The notes under the pieces: generated by a model
Seen by the model: the letters and a program-made list of their open reading frames with translations, nothing else
Told to the model about the DNA's origin: nothing
The model's database searches: none
From: Heliocidaris erythrogramma
Taxonomy: Eukaryota > Echinodermata > Echinoidea > Camarodonta > Echinometridae
Reading direction: 5' to 3'
Assembly (NCBI GenBank): GCA_025617745.1
Contig: CM046871.1
Location: 30,883,579 to 30,947,578 of the forward strand
Length of the DNA: 64,000 nucleotides
Shown here: positions 18,301-38,910 of the stretch, piece by piece
How positions within the stretch are numbered: the first letter of the stretch is position 1
How the letters are laid out: each line of letters opens with the position of its first letter
Position numbers and translations under genes: made by a program

Positions 18301-19215
18301 AGGACATGTAGGATGGTTGTAGAGGTAGGATGGTTGTAGAGGTAGGATGGTAGTAGAGGTAGGATGGTTGTAGAGGTAGTATGGTAGTAGAGCTAGGATA
18401 GCAGTAGGAGAGGATAGTAGTAGAGGTAGGATGGTAGTAGGAGTGAATGTTAGAAGAGGTACGATGATAGTGGAGGTAAGATGGTAGTAAATGTAGGATA
18501 GTAGTAGAGGTAGGATGCTAGTAGAGGTAGGATTTTAGTAGGAGTGAATGGTAGAAGAGGTAGTATTGTAGCTGAGGCGGAATGTTAGGAGATATAGGAT
18601 GGGAGAACAAGTAGTATTGCAGTGGAGGTGGAACAGTAGGACATGTAGGATGGGTGTAGAGGTAGGATGGTAGTAGGGGAAATTTGTAGAGGTAGAATGG
18701 TAGTAGACGTAAGATGGTAGTAGATGTAGGATGATAGTAGAGGTAGAATGTAAAAAAAGGTAGATTTATAGAAGAGAATCGTACTTGAGGTAGGATGGTA
18801 GTAGGAGAAGAAGGTAGTGGAGGTGGATTGTAGTAGGAGAGGATGGTAGTAGGAGAGAATGGTAAAAGAGGCACGACGGTAGAAGAGGTAAAATGGTAGT
18901 CGAGGTAGGATGGTAGTAGAGGTAGTACTGTAGTAGAGGTAGGATGGTAGTAGAAGTAGTAATGTAGTAGATGTAGGATGGTAGTAGAGGTAGTACTGTG
19001 GTAGATGTAGAACTGTCGCACAGGTAGGATGGTAGTAGAGGTAGGATGGTAGTAGAGGTAGGATGGTAGTAGAGGTAGGATGGTAGTAGAGGTAGGATGG
19101 TAGTAGAGGTAGGATGGTAGTAGAGGTAGGATGGTAGTAAGAGAAGAAGGTAGTGGAGGTGGATTGTAGTATCAGGGAAGTGTTACACTTCCCTGGTAGT
19201 ATGGTAGCTGAGGTG
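15377..19215. repeat. 17-bp minisatellite with about 2.3-kb higher-order repeats, unit A
   Basis: The basic unit is GTAGAGGTAGGATGGTA (17 bp) with many variants, for 3.8 kb. Blocks around 15,405-15,940 and 17,743-18,280, and 16,200-16,700 and 18,518-19,020, are near copies at a spacing of about 2,320-2,340 bp. A 23-bp palindrome (CAGGGAAGTGT-T-ACACTTCCCTG) occurs at 16,838 and 19,173, with a half copy at 17,444. The minus-strand complement of the unit has no stop in any frame, so ORFs up to 192 codons are artefacts. Confidence 0.95.
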
Positions 19216-20099
19216 AAATGAGATTAACGAAGGAAAGAAAGAAGGAACTACCTGTGGAAGCTTTCATTTTATAAAACAGTAACGACACAAAAACAACTAC
19301 ACATCGACATTACAATACCCACAAAAAGTGATACTGATATGGCTTTCGTTATCCTATTCTATTCGTGTGCATGCGTGTGTGGGGGATGGGTGTGGGTGTG
19401 GGTGTGTTTGTGTGTGTGAGGGTATATGGAATAATTTCAATTCAGTTATGTTGTAATTACAACATTGGAAACGTACATTCATTAGTTAGATTTTATATTC
19501 CAGAGGAAGAATATGTGGCTATTCTTTTATAACAGGTCAAAATCGCCTTTGCTCTAGTTTGAGATGATGTCCAGCCGTTACTTTCATTATTGTGTGAGTG
19601 CAAAGCTATCGAACAGCGCCTGGAAGCTACTGAGTAGCTACTGATCAGTCCATATACATGTAGACGACCCGCCTGCAATCCAGTCATTTTCCGGGAATCC
19701 CCACTCGACCCGTACCAAAGACAAGGTAATTGTTGAAAAAAAAAATCATATAAAATTAACGATACATATTTGAACACTTTTTTCATATGTGCATGTTTCA
19801 GATCAGTCCCATGAGAGAACAGCAGTTGGCCCCAGTTGGATTTTATGGGGACTTTATTAGTGGCGCAAGAAACCTTATAATCACTGTAGCTTTGACCAAT
19901 TTTGTGATTAGTCTTAGTTGCAGCCCCTGTAAAGAGCAAAAAAGCTGAAAAACACCCCTTCATATTTTCAGGAAGTCAAAGGTATTGTATGAACCAGTAA
20001 AGACAAAACTTTGAATGTTGCCATTGCTAGCACTTATTTTTCATGAATTTTTTTATTTCTCATTTTTAACACATGAGCCTATGGGGAAATAATTACAGG
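19216..20099. other. Unique sequence between duplication units, no gene assigned
   Basis: Includes a GT-rich run (19,370-19,425) and a minus-strand ORF of 156 codons (19493-19963) starting MKGCFSAFLL. The ORF is not recognisable, has no splice or promoter support, and crosses a poly-A/T run, so I do not call it a gene. Confidence 0.5.
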
Positions 20100-20330
20100 T
20101 GTGCACCTTGTAATGTTACCAACGTAGACGTCCTAGAAGAGGTCAAATCGTGCCGTACTTTACTTCAAACTTTTGTAACCCGACAAATCAACTTCCTGGG
20201 CCACATACTTCCCAATAATGCTCTCGAGACGGTTGCCCTTGCGGGTGCCAGTGCCTATATACGGCACTGACGGGTGCTGTCGAAGGACGCCAGCAATTGA
20301 CTTTACCTCTCTTAATTATGGCTCAGTAAT
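20100..20330 (+). pseudogene. RTE-like LINE reverse transcriptase C-terminal fragment
   Basis: Translation gives VDVLEEVKSCRTLLQTFVTR, then QINFLGHILPNNALETVALA, then after a 29-bp interruption GAVEGRQQLT. This matches the RQLxFLGHxxR...LE...TGKxxGxRxRGRQxLT end typical of RTE-type and related LINE ORFs. Heavily 5' truncated. Confidence 0.6.
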
Positions 20331-21166
20331 CTGGTAATGCTAATGGTACATGGTCCATTGACATCATACGCCATACCAATGCCAGTAAAAATTAGAACAC
20401 ATTTTTTATAGGCAACGCCAGATTCTGACAAGCCACTTCAAATGGTTGGATATATATATATTGTAACGAAATTGGTTTTTAATTTCGTAGAAAAGCTTAA
20501 GTTTTAGTATAGAAATGATTGTTTTGGCCGATTACCGCATTGAAATAACATTTTATCAAAATGTGAGATCGATCATATTACGTTTCTGAGAAAAGATGAT
20601 GTTTTAGTTACACTTTAACCTGTAACTTTTGTTGTTGTTATATTTGCTTTATATGATTGTTACCAAGTTATTTAGCATTTTATGACAATTAATCTGGTAG
20701 GTCATTTACCTAGGTCAAAGCAAGGAAAGTTAGGAAAATATGAGTTGATTATTGCATGTATATTTAATTAACCACTTTTTATTGTACATGTAATTGCATA
20801 TGTAATGGTGTATTTACTGAATAAATGTTAAACACTGTATGCCAAGTCAGCGCTCATCGAGCCTGATAGTACGGTGGTTGATACTTCAGGCTGGCTTGGT
20901 ATGCGGGCCAAAATGATTCAAATTATCAGATGGTTATGCACAGATTTCGAGAAGAAGATGTTCAATCGTCTAGTGATTGATTTCTTGGCTTTTGCCTGGC
21001 TATCAGAATATTTCATTTGATATGATTTATGGAAATTATAGGGATTATAGACCTGCAATGTAATTTTATTAGCCTTATTCTTTTAAAATTCAAGACAGAA
21101 AAGGCTTTAATAAAATGAGATTGCATGCGAGCAATTCCTTATATAAATATAAAGATTACATTAAGA
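20331..21166. other. AT-rich sequence, possible LTR-like segment, no gene
   Basis: A (TA)n stretch at 20,451 is followed by about 450 bp with AATAAA near 20,820 and a hairpin pair TATGCCAAGTCAGC / GGCTGGCTTGGTATG (20,838-20,902). No coding potential. Might be a solo LTR or MITE; not resolved. Confidence 0.35.
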
Positions 21167-21406
21167 GTGGCGTATCCAAGATTATCCAGGAATGTACATG
21201 CCCCTATGTGCCAGCCAAAACAAAATCTGACATAATATGAAAGTAAATGTATACCCCCCCCCCCCCCCCCCGCACAGAAAGAATCTGAAAACTGTGATAA
21301 TTTTTTCCTTGCTTGTCCTAAAAATCCAAAATAGAATGCATCTGATGATTTTTTTGTTCGTCAGGCGTGAGCCTCCCCCCTCTCCCTGCATTCCTGGATA
21401 CGCCAC
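21167..21406. mobile_element. 240-bp inverted-repeat element (GTGGCGTATCCA termini)
   Basis: Termini GTGGCGTATCCAAG and, inverted, GTGGCGTATCCAGG, with a shared inner block (CAGGAATG / CATTCCTG). Contains a C run. Non-coding MITE-like. Confidence 0.65.
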
Positions 21407-22588
21407 CAATATAACCAACTTAAGGTAAGTTATTTGTAATATTCTGCTGTAGAAATGTGAGACGACAGGCGAAGAAAACAGTATAGGGGCTTGCTCCGAA
21501 GCCATCACCAACGCAATAGGGCCCGATTGTACGAAAAGGGGGATGGCCTCCGTGTTTTGAATTGAATTAACTAGTAACCAACAATATAGCAGCTGATTAT
21601 ATCATTTAATTATTACCAATCCTATTCTGTCTTTGTAGGAATATCCCATTACTTTTGCCCCCATCTCTCTTTGTCTCTCCCCCCCCCCCCCTCATTTTTC
21701 TCATACTCTCTTTTCTCTCTTACAACAGATCTGTAAAAATGACTCCAATAGAACTGAGGAAAAAATAATGATCTCTTATTTTTTTAATTTGTGGTTTTTA
21801 TTAGGAAATCAACAGAAATCACAACAATTACAAGTGATTTACATGATTAAAAAAAAATCACTGAGCAAAAAATGCAATTTTTGCAATTATATTCTTCACA
21901 TCCATGACAGAATAGCAGGGGCGGATCAAGAGGGGGCGAATCGACCGCGGCCCCCTTCTTGAAACCCAAGTTGGCATATACGGGATCTTGCCTAAATTGT
22001 GAAAAAACCCGGATCGAGCACCAAATTTAGTTTGGAAGCCCAAGAGCCTAACAATGTCGTTCTATAAACCCTCCGAGAAAAAGTTGCAAAAAAGCCCACC
22101 TCGCAAGACTGACCTCACAGTCCGGGCATGGATCAGTGGCGGATTTAGGAGGCTTTTAAATAAAATTGTACCCCCCTTTTAGAACTGATAACTTTTTTTG
22201 GCTTGTCAGAGAATTATGGAGGAAAACTGGACTAATAATATCTGATACCCTACACCCCTCCACTGAGCGACTTTCGGAGGGCTGGCGAGAAGAAAAAAAA
22301 TTGCCACAATTGCCACATTGATGATACGAATTTATGAATTTAACACATTGAATTTTGCCTCTGGTACATTAGAAATATAGTAGTGAACTGGAATTTAGTT
22401 AGATTTTCTTCTAACCGGCTAGGTTGGGTTTGCTTTCGGGCGGACGTACGTCTGCTACATGGTCGTCTGCTAGTGCACGATCTCATTGGATGTCGTCACT
22501 CACGTGATCGGTACACGCCCATTTACATTTGGTCGTCGATCACAAATTGGAATGCACGTGTAGTATGGCAAATTATTTTTTTTGGTCG
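21407..22588. other. Intergenic, simple repeats and MITE scraps
   Basis: A (CT)n/C run at 21,676-21,722 and short fragments of dispersed repeats (GGGGCGGATCAAGAGG at 21,920; CAGTGGCGGATTTAGGAGG at 22,134). No gene seen. Confidence 0.5.
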
Positions 22589-23910
22589 AAAGCATGCATA
22601 TTCCCGGGGATTTGTGCGGGGTTTATTGGACTCACCGAGCCTCAATTATACCCTTCCATAGCCTTAAATTTCATGTAAATCACATTTTTCCTAATTTCAA
22701 ATAAATACTAGGGGAATTAAAATCATTTAAAAACCCCCGTTTTCATGTGTTAACCAATGGGAGCTGGAAAGCCAAAAGCATGCATATTCCCGGGGATTTA
22801 TGGGGGGTTTATTGGACTCATCGATCCTCAATTATACCCTTTCAGAGCTTTAAATTTCATGTAAATCACATTTTTCATAGTTTCAAATAAATACTAGGGG
22901 AATTAAAATCATTTCAAAACCCCTGTTTTCATGTGTTAACCTATGGGAGCTGGAAGGCCAAAAGCATGCATATTCCCGGGGATTTATGGGGGGTTTACTG
23001 GACTCACCAAGCCTTCATTATACCTTATCAGAGCTTTAAATTTCATCACATTTTTTACATTTTCAAATAAAAATTATGGGAATTATAATCACCCTAAAAT
23101 TCCTTGTTTTTGCGTGTTAGCCTATGGCAGGCGAGACGTTTTTGGTCAAAAGCATGCATATTCCCGGGGTTTATGGGGGGTTTACTGGACTCATCAAGCC
23201 TTCATTATACCTTTTCAGCGCTTTAAATTTTATGTAAATCACGTTTGTTATATTTTCAAATAAAAATTATGGGAATTATAATCATCCTAAAATTCCTTGT
23301 TTTCGCGTGTAAACCTATGGCAGGAGAGACTTTTTGGGGGTAAAAAGCATGCATATTCCCGGGGATTTATGCGGAGTATATTCAACTAGTTGAGTCTTAA
23401 TTATACATTTTCAGAGCTTTAAATTTTATTCAAGGCACATTTTTCAAAATTTTGATTTAATTCTGCGGGAATTATAATCATTCAAAAATTCCCGTTTTTG
23501 CGTGTTAACCTATGGGAGATGGAAGGCCAAAAGCATGCATATTCCCGGGGATTTATGCGGGGTCCCTTGCACCTTTTGAGCCTTCATTAAGCCTTTTCAG
23601 AGTCTCAAATTACATGTAAGCCACATTTGCACTAAATCCAAGGTAATAATAGAGGAACTATAATCATTTTTAAAATCCATGTTTTCACGTGTTAACCCTA
23701 TGGCAGATGACTCTGTCAAAAAGCAGGCATGATCCAAGGGATTCATATCGGCATTTATTGACAAAAAAGGTTCAAGAAATGTTTTATGAACTATCCATCC
23801 TTTTTCTCGTGCAAAAATCAGACTTGAAAAAGATAGAGCAAGATATGAAATATCAAGAAAAAGTGAGACATTTTTTCACGTGTTATACCTATGGAGAATG
23901 TATTTTTCCG
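22589..23910. repeat. Satellite-like tandem array, about 186-195 bp unit, seven units
   Basis: AGCATGCATATTCCCGGGG recurs at 22,591, 22,777, 22,963, 23,151, 23,346 and 23,532, with a decayed copy at 23,722. Between are conserved blocks (TTTATGGGGGGTTTA, GAGCTTTAAATTTCATG, GTGTTAACCTATGG). Divergence rises toward the right end. Confidence 0.92.
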
Positions 23911-24172
23911 AGTCTGTTTTTAACACAGCAAAGTATGCCTCCAAAATGTACTACGGAAGTAGGTCAGAGTAATCTGTCTTGATACTATTTAAAGTCTTTG
24001 GCAGTAGTGACGGTTTGCAGAGAAAGCAAGGTTTGGAGAGAAAGCAGGTTCGACAAGGTGGTATATTTCCGCCAAACGTACCACGTCTTCAGCTCGGGCT
24101 ATCCTGACCGAAACCGCAGCTGGAGGAAGCAAGCGTCGATTCCGTTACAATATATATATATATATGTATATA
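23911..24172. other. Intergenic, no gene seen
   Basis: Sequence after the decayed satellite unit, ending in a (TA)n run (24,150-24,171). Its short plus-strand ORFs are unsupported. Confidence 0.4.
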
Positions 24173-24300
24173 TGACTAAAGGGTACATTAGCTGGACACA
24201 CACACAACAATGGGGTTTATTCCGTCATAATAGCGCCACCTACATTAGCGGGACAGTTGAGCATAGAAATAAAACAAAAACTGTCCAGCTAATGTAGCCT
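24173..24300. mobile_element. 128-bp MITE, GACTAAAGGGTACATTAG family, copy 1
   Basis: Starts GACTAAAGGGTACATTAGC and ends GTCCAGCTAATGTAGCCT, an inverse match to the start. Shares TTTATTCCGTCATAATAGCG with the copy at 58,692. Sits between (TA)n runs. Confidence 0.7.
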
Positions 24301-24430
24301 TATATATAGATATATACATGTATATATATCCCCCATTCCTTTTATTTTTATCATGCTTCTATTTTAATAACAGAACTATGCAGGTCCTTTGGCGGTTCCC
24401 GGTTAGTTTCAGTGAGCATACCGTGTGTCT

Positions 24431-24582
24431 CTAGTCTGTAAGCACGGACCCTAATTTGACACTTTATCAGAGTTGAGAGAAGCATAACCCAGCTACCTAT
24501 ACTGGTCGTGTCAGTATGGGTGAGGAGCAGCTATAGTACAGGGCCTGTGGTAGGTCTACAGTGCCGACACTCTTTTACGACT
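24431..24582 (+). repeat. Dispersed repeat of about 150 bp, copy 1
   Basis: CTAGTCTGTAAGCACGGACC ... GACACTTTATCAGA ... ACACTCTTTTACGACT matches the reverse complement of 27,078-27,230. Family not recognised. Confidence 0.7.
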
Positions 24583-26150
24583 GTTGTTGTTGTTTGCATT
24601 TAACGGCGTTCATTCAATAAAGAATATTTACGCCTTTTCTTTTCTTGTTTTTTTTTAAACCATATTTTGATAAAAGGTGTGGGGTTTTTTGTTAAGGAAA
24701 AAAAAATAGAACTCGATGTACATGTAACATCTACATATTGTTTATCTTTTCCCTTCATTTTCATTTTCTTTGTCTGCTCCTTCTCGGCTTCTTCCTTTTT
24801 CTTTTCTTTTTCTTTTTTTCATAATAAAACGAAAATAATCCAAAGAGGAAAAACAAGTAAAAGCAAACAAAAAAAACTGGGGAGAAACTACATTTTACAA
24901 GCATGACAAGATTCATAGCTTGTGCGGTTTACTACAAAGCAAATTTTGATCTTCTATTACTATAAAATACTTGTCCCTATTTGCATCCATACTTAAACTC
25001 AGTCATGCACGTGATTCATAATTATAATACATGTACTCATATATAAATTTAGAATTTATTAAATTAATTAATTTAGAATCTTTACTTAAAGGACAATTAA
25101 CCCCACGTGATATTCTAGATGCACCTATTGTCTGCTACGTCTTTCCATGGAGGCTGCCATTTTGTGCATGACACGGATCATTAGGTACCATATGCATTGA
25201 TAATAGCCTACCTTTACAACAGATACGTCGCTTTGTTCTGATTGTATTACGATTGTTATTGGCCATGGGCCTAGATAATTGACGACCCATGAGTTCTAAT
25301 AGCCATCCTGTAAAGCAGATTCCTCGCTTTGTTTTGGTATTGTTACGATTGTCTCCGTCCTTGACGTCAATTCTCCGTCCTTGACGTATATTTTTTATGA
25401 AGTAACATATATGTTGATATCCTCTCTCAACCCCCCCCCCCCTTCTCTCCCTCGTCCTCAATTGTTCACTTCCTCACTCTCTCTTTCTCTATACCCCTTG
25501 CTTTCATCTCTTTCTTCTCTTTTTTCTTCCACTCATTCTCTCTCTCTCTCTCTCTTATTAGATATTTGGTCCTAAGCACGACCGGTCTTACCGTATAAAC
25601 ACATTTGGGCGATATTAATAAAAGCTTACTAAAATAGGATTAACAGCTGGAGTAGATTTCGTCTGATTTATGGAGCACCCGGGTAAAGTTAACAAGTAAA
25701 TGTCATGTCAACATGAAATCAATTTCTCATTTTCATTTCATGACTGAATTAATCTCGTTTATTCATTTTATAGTATCATATTAACTTTTACCCAATAATG
25801 AGCTTGACACTTCATAAATGATTAGGCTGAATTTAAAAAACAGGTTCGGTTCAACTTAAAGAATGCAGGCCATTGTATCAGGGTTAGATTTAAGGTTAGG
25901 TTGAGGATAGGGTTTAGAGTTCGGCTTAGCCTATCTCTCTAAAAAAAAATTGGTATGCTTTGGAACGGACATTTGAGTGTAAAAATGGGGGTCTTCTGGG
26001 CGGCACATACCCACCGCACAATATATACTGAATGCCCCCCCCCCCCGGATGTAGGCTAAGGCTTATGATTGCATTTGGTTTCGAGTTAGAGTTAGGTATA
26101 GTCATGATAGTGTAATTAGGTCCATAGTTGAAGTTTGGACTTTGGTTCCA
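24583..26150. other. Intergenic, no gene seen
   Basis: T-rich tract (24,640-24,830), an imperfect direct repeat around CGATTGTTATTGG/CGATTGTCTCCG (25,215-25,390), a C run plus (CT)n (25,430-25,556), and a GGTTAGGTT-rich stretch (25,880-25,935). ORFs here are low complexity. Confidence 0.5.
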
Positions 26151-26267
26151 GGGCCCTGTTGCATAAAACTCGTGACATAAATCTTCGCATAAGCTATGTC
26201 ATTGAAATTTGTGTTTATGTCGTGATTCGGGGATTTATCATGACATAAGTTTTATGCAGCAGGGCCC
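26151..26267. mobile_element. 117-bp palindromic MITE (GGGCCCTG termini)
   Basis: GGGCCCTGTTGCATAAAACT at the left and its near inverse AGTTTTATGCAGCAGGGCCC at the right, with inner TGACATAA symmetry. No ORF. Confidence 0.8.
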
Positions 26268-26389
26268 GTGTTATAAATGAGAGTATTTTGTCACCGGAGC
26301 ATGCGTTTTACAACCGTCATATCACTCAATGCAATCCAACAACTCTTTACTTCTTTTAAGATTAACAAAGTAAAACTTTACAAGTTAGA

Positions 26390-26725
26390 TTGGGTTTAAA
26401 TGAAGTTTTATTCGTTAATGAATTTGAAATTCTATTCGCATTCCTGGAAAGAGACCTATGATCTCACAATAGCCATAATTCACCGAGTGTGTCAATACAA
26501 TCCGAGAAAATTTTCTTTTGGCGATTGGAAACAACATCCACTGTGCTGGAGCAATTAGCCTATCAAAGGTAAATCAGTATCCGATTCGAACACTTCAAAA
26601 CTAACCTAAAGTAGATGATGATATGGAAACTAAATCAGACAGATTTCTAAATATGTGTTTACATTTCAGAAACTCATTAGATATGCTTGGTCGACTTCAC
26701 GAATGTCACCGGACACCGTCATCAT
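26390..26725 (-). other. Copy B exon 10: predicted 3' UTR exon with poly(A) signal
   Basis: On the minus strand, a pyrimidine-rich acceptor (GTTTTTCAG) at 26726 is followed by a block richer in G+C than its surroundings and, about 310 bp on, by AATAAA (26412-26407). This fits a terminal noncoding exon joined to the donor just after the TAA. The 3' end is approximate. Confidence 0.5.
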
Positions 26726-27647
26726 CTGAAAAACAAACGGAACAGAACATAAATTTCATATTGAATTTCAAAGCATTAAGAAATTAACATATCCATGAAT
26801 CAAATAATAATTCTATCAGTTTATTCATGCTTTGAATATGCCGATTGTTTGGAAAATCAACAACAACAATTCTAATTGAATCACAACATTTTATACACAT
26901 CGACAATGAAAAATAAAAATGTTAGTGAGAGGTATGACGGTATTTAGTTAACAAAGAATTTGAGGGAATGGGTTGGTTTTGGACAGATGTGAATTAATTT
27001 AATGTAAATTTCATCCTTTTTGTTGGAAATATGAGGGATATATGAATGAATGTAGTCTCCAGGCACAAACCCTGGTTAGTCGTAAAAGAGTGTCTCACTG
27101 TAAAACTATCATAGCCCCTGTACTATAGGTGATCCTATATTGACAAGGAGCTGGGTTATTCTTCTCTCAAGACAATGATTTTCTGATAAAGTGTCAAATT
27201 AGGGTCTGTGCTTGCAGACTAGGATCACGAACTTTCTTACAAAACTTGATAATAATACAGTACACATTGGAAATACAAATCTTTGGTAAAATGACACCCC
27301 CTAGATAGCCATAATGCCAATAAGGTGCGGCGTCCTTGTTAAACAAAATTAATTACAAAAACACACTTAAAATGGTTTAGACTTATAAATAATTATGCAA
27401 ATTACAGTGAAACATTTGTTCTCTGTAGGTTTCCATGGTGAGTGAGAATTCACAATTGAAGGTTTACGGTAACACCATGCGGGAAACATTTGTGAAACAT
27501 TTGTTTGAACTGTGAACTTCTAATCAACGGAGGGGAAGTCAACAGAAACAAATGTTTTTAATGTAACTGCATTTACACATAAAATATGAACTTCAAGATG
27601 CGTACCGAGAATGAGAGGTGAAAAGAGACTAAGAAATTATACCAACC
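26726..27647 (-). other. Predicted 3' UTR intron of protease copy B
   Basis: Lies between the donor just after the stop codon (27646) and the acceptor at 26726. Contains the 150-bp dispersed repeat (27078-27230). No coding potential. Confidence 0.45.
27078..27230 (-). repeat. Dispersed repeat of about 150 bp, copy 2
   Basis: Inverse of 24,431-24,582, here inside the predicted 3' UTR intron; about 75% similar by eye. Confidence 0.7.
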
Positions 27648-36717
<9,070 letters not shown>

Positions 36718-36852
36718 CTTGACTGAAATTAAAAGAAACGGGAAATCAAGAATTCCTGTGTGCAATTGTACAAGTGGTGTCTTGTACCAGAAAACGTCGC
36801 TTTGCCCAAAAACTAATAACCGCGAAAATATAAAATGACATAGATGACATCT

Positions 36853-37168
36853 AATTAGACGAAATGATGATTAGACTATGGATATTAGACGAATCGGGAT
36901 TAGCCGAAAGGGCTATTAGACCAAATGGGTATTGGACAAACTGGATATTAGACAAAGTGGTAATTGGACAAAATGGGTATAGACCAACTGGTAAGTAGAC
37001 CATGTCGTTATTGGACGAAATGCTTATAGACTAACTGGTCATTAGACGAATAATAATTGGACAAAGTGATAATTTGACCAAATGGGTATTGGACGAAATG
37101 TTGATGGACGAAATGATGTTAGACGAAATGATGTTAGACCATATGGCAATTGGACCAAATGACAATTT
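36853..37168. repeat. Degenerate TTAGACNAAATG minisatellite, copy B intron 1
   Basis: Same array with about three additional units (near 36,970-37,025) compared with copy A. Confidence 0.8.
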
Positions 37169-37346
37169 ATCTGCACACACCATCACTGGTAGGAGAAGAG
37201 GCACATGGTATTTCTTTCCCTGTATAGTAGAACCAACAATCCTTGAACAAATCAATGGAATAGTTCTCTTTCTTAAAACCAACAGCATACCATGAGTGAC
37301 ATTTCTTAAATGAACAGAACAAAAAAGTAACTCCCCCTTAATCAAA

Positions 37347-38015
37347 TTGGCGTAACTTCTTAACGAAAAAGTTGTGAGCAAAATAACTTGGCAAGAGTGT
37401 TCTTACACTTATTGACTAACTTCCCTGTAAAAATGACATTGATCCATCAATTCATGCATAAGTGGGCAAATATTAAAGGCAAAAATGTCACTTTTCAACA
37501 GCCACAAGGGTCATTTTTGTGCTGTATTAGCAGTACATTTTACCAGTTCTTGCGAGAATTTTAAAGTGTGCTCACTCAACCATGACACGATGTTATGTTC
37601 ACATAACATGTGATGATACATTTTGGTAAAAAATATCTGGACTTATTATTTTTTCAATAAGCTGAATGGATATTGCAATGTCAAATTCAGGAGGGTTGAA
37701 TTTTTTTTAAATTGAACTCACCCAGCCATGATAATGAGAAAAGTGTCAGGATAGGTGTGAGGGGGTCAAGTGATGGATGATAAACAACAACACATAAATA
37801 TGCACCAGAAACCGAATTCGCTAAAATCTCGTTTCACAGAATCACCTAAATGACCCTTGTGACTTTTGAAAAGTGTCAATTTTGCCCTTAATGCTTGCTC
37901 ACTCATGCATGACTCAACTGATCAATCTCATTTTCACAGAAACGTTAGTAAATAAGTGTAGGAACACTCCTGCCATATTATTTTGCTCAAAACATTTTCG
38001 TTAAAAAGTTACGCC
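37347..38015. repeat. Fold-back element, copy B intron 1
   Basis: Counterpart of 7031-7698 with small internal changes. Confidence 0.75.
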
Positions 38016-38253
38016 ATTTCAAATTTCAAATTCAAATTCGTATTTATTTCTTTTCCAACAGAAAGTAAAGAATGAAAAAGAATGAAAAATATACGTGCAA
38101 ATTCAATTTACCTTGACGAGTGTAGAACTACACTGTACATATAAATAAATTATTATAATGAATTATGAATAGAAATGACTAAATGGAAATAATGAAAATC
38201 CTCCTGGGAAGAATTGGAAAATATTCTTACTAGATATACTAAATATAACTTAC

Positions 38254-38336
38254 TAGATTCTAGGCCTCGGACGAGTGATGATGTCGAAGAAAGCTTCGGT
38301 AGGTCTTCAGAGTGATGATCTAGTAGTCAGAGTACT
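38254..38336 (-). other. Copy B exon 1, noncoding 5' UTR (predicted)
   Basis: Counterpart of 7967-8047. It ends at donor GTAAGTTAT (intron from 38253) and starts at an Inr-like TCAGTACTC. The last exon base is A here and G in copy A, and the first intron bases beyond GTAAGTT have diverged. Confidence 0.55.
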
Positions 38337-38420
38337 GATCAGATCTGGTGATGGGCTAGGCGAGATGAGCTGTATTTAAGTCTTTCTGGAGCAACAGGTG
38401 GAGCTTTCCCGAGGCTCGCA
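38337..38420 (-). promoter_or_regulatory. Candidate core promoter of protease copy B
   Basis: Same TTAAATAC box (38379-38372) and surroundings as copy A, with near-identical sequence for about 100 bp upstream. Shared regulation of the two genes is inferred. Confidence 0.4.
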
Positions 38421-38494
38421 TGATGCAACGTGTTGGGCAAAGGTGAGGAATCCACGTGACAAAAACTCAGTCTACACAACATCTTTTATTTATA

Positions 38495-38910
38495 TTGTCT
38501 CTCTCTCTCTCTCCCCCCTCTCTCTCTCTCTCTCTTTGTCTTTTATTTCTATTGTCTCATTTATGAGTATTGAAAATGCATTTCAAGAAAGATCTTTTAT
38601 ATTCATTCTCTCTCTCTCTCTCTCTTTGTCTTTTATTTCTATTGTCTCCTTTATGCGTGTTCAAAGAGCAATTCGAGCAAGATCTTTTATTAATATATTG
38701 TCTCTCTTATTACCTTTATTTGTTTAATTACTCTCTCTCTCTCTCTCTCTTTATATTTCTATTGTCTGCTTTATGCGTGCTCAAATTGCATTGAGCAAGA
38801 TTTTTTTATTTCTATATTGTCTCTATTACCTTTATTATTATAATTACACATACACACACCCCACACACACACACCCACTCTCTCTCTCTCTCTCTCTCTT
38901 ACTTCGTCCT
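38495..38910. repeat. CT-rich repeat block upstream of copy B promoter
   Basis: Counterpart of 8205-8660 with different (CT)n and (AC)n lengths. Confidence 0.8.

Noticed and set aside
15317..19021. Seven long minus-strand ORFs (156-192 codons) rich in Tyr, Pro, Leu and Thr
   Set aside because: They are readings of the 17-bp minisatellite, whose complement lacks stops in all frames; overlapping frames are equally open and there is no conserved start.
19493..19963. 156-codon minus-strand ORF starting MKGCFSAFLL
   Set aside because: No recognisable domain, no splice or promoter support, and it crosses a homopolymer run; not in the duplicated unit.
22589..23910. CRISPR-like appearance of regularly spaced repeats
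   Set aside because: Units are about 186 bp of continuous similarity, not short repeats with unique spacers, and the genome is animal.
25135..25461. 108-codon minus-strand ORF
   Set aside because: Runs through a poly-G/C stretch and an imperfect local duplication; no domain or gene context.
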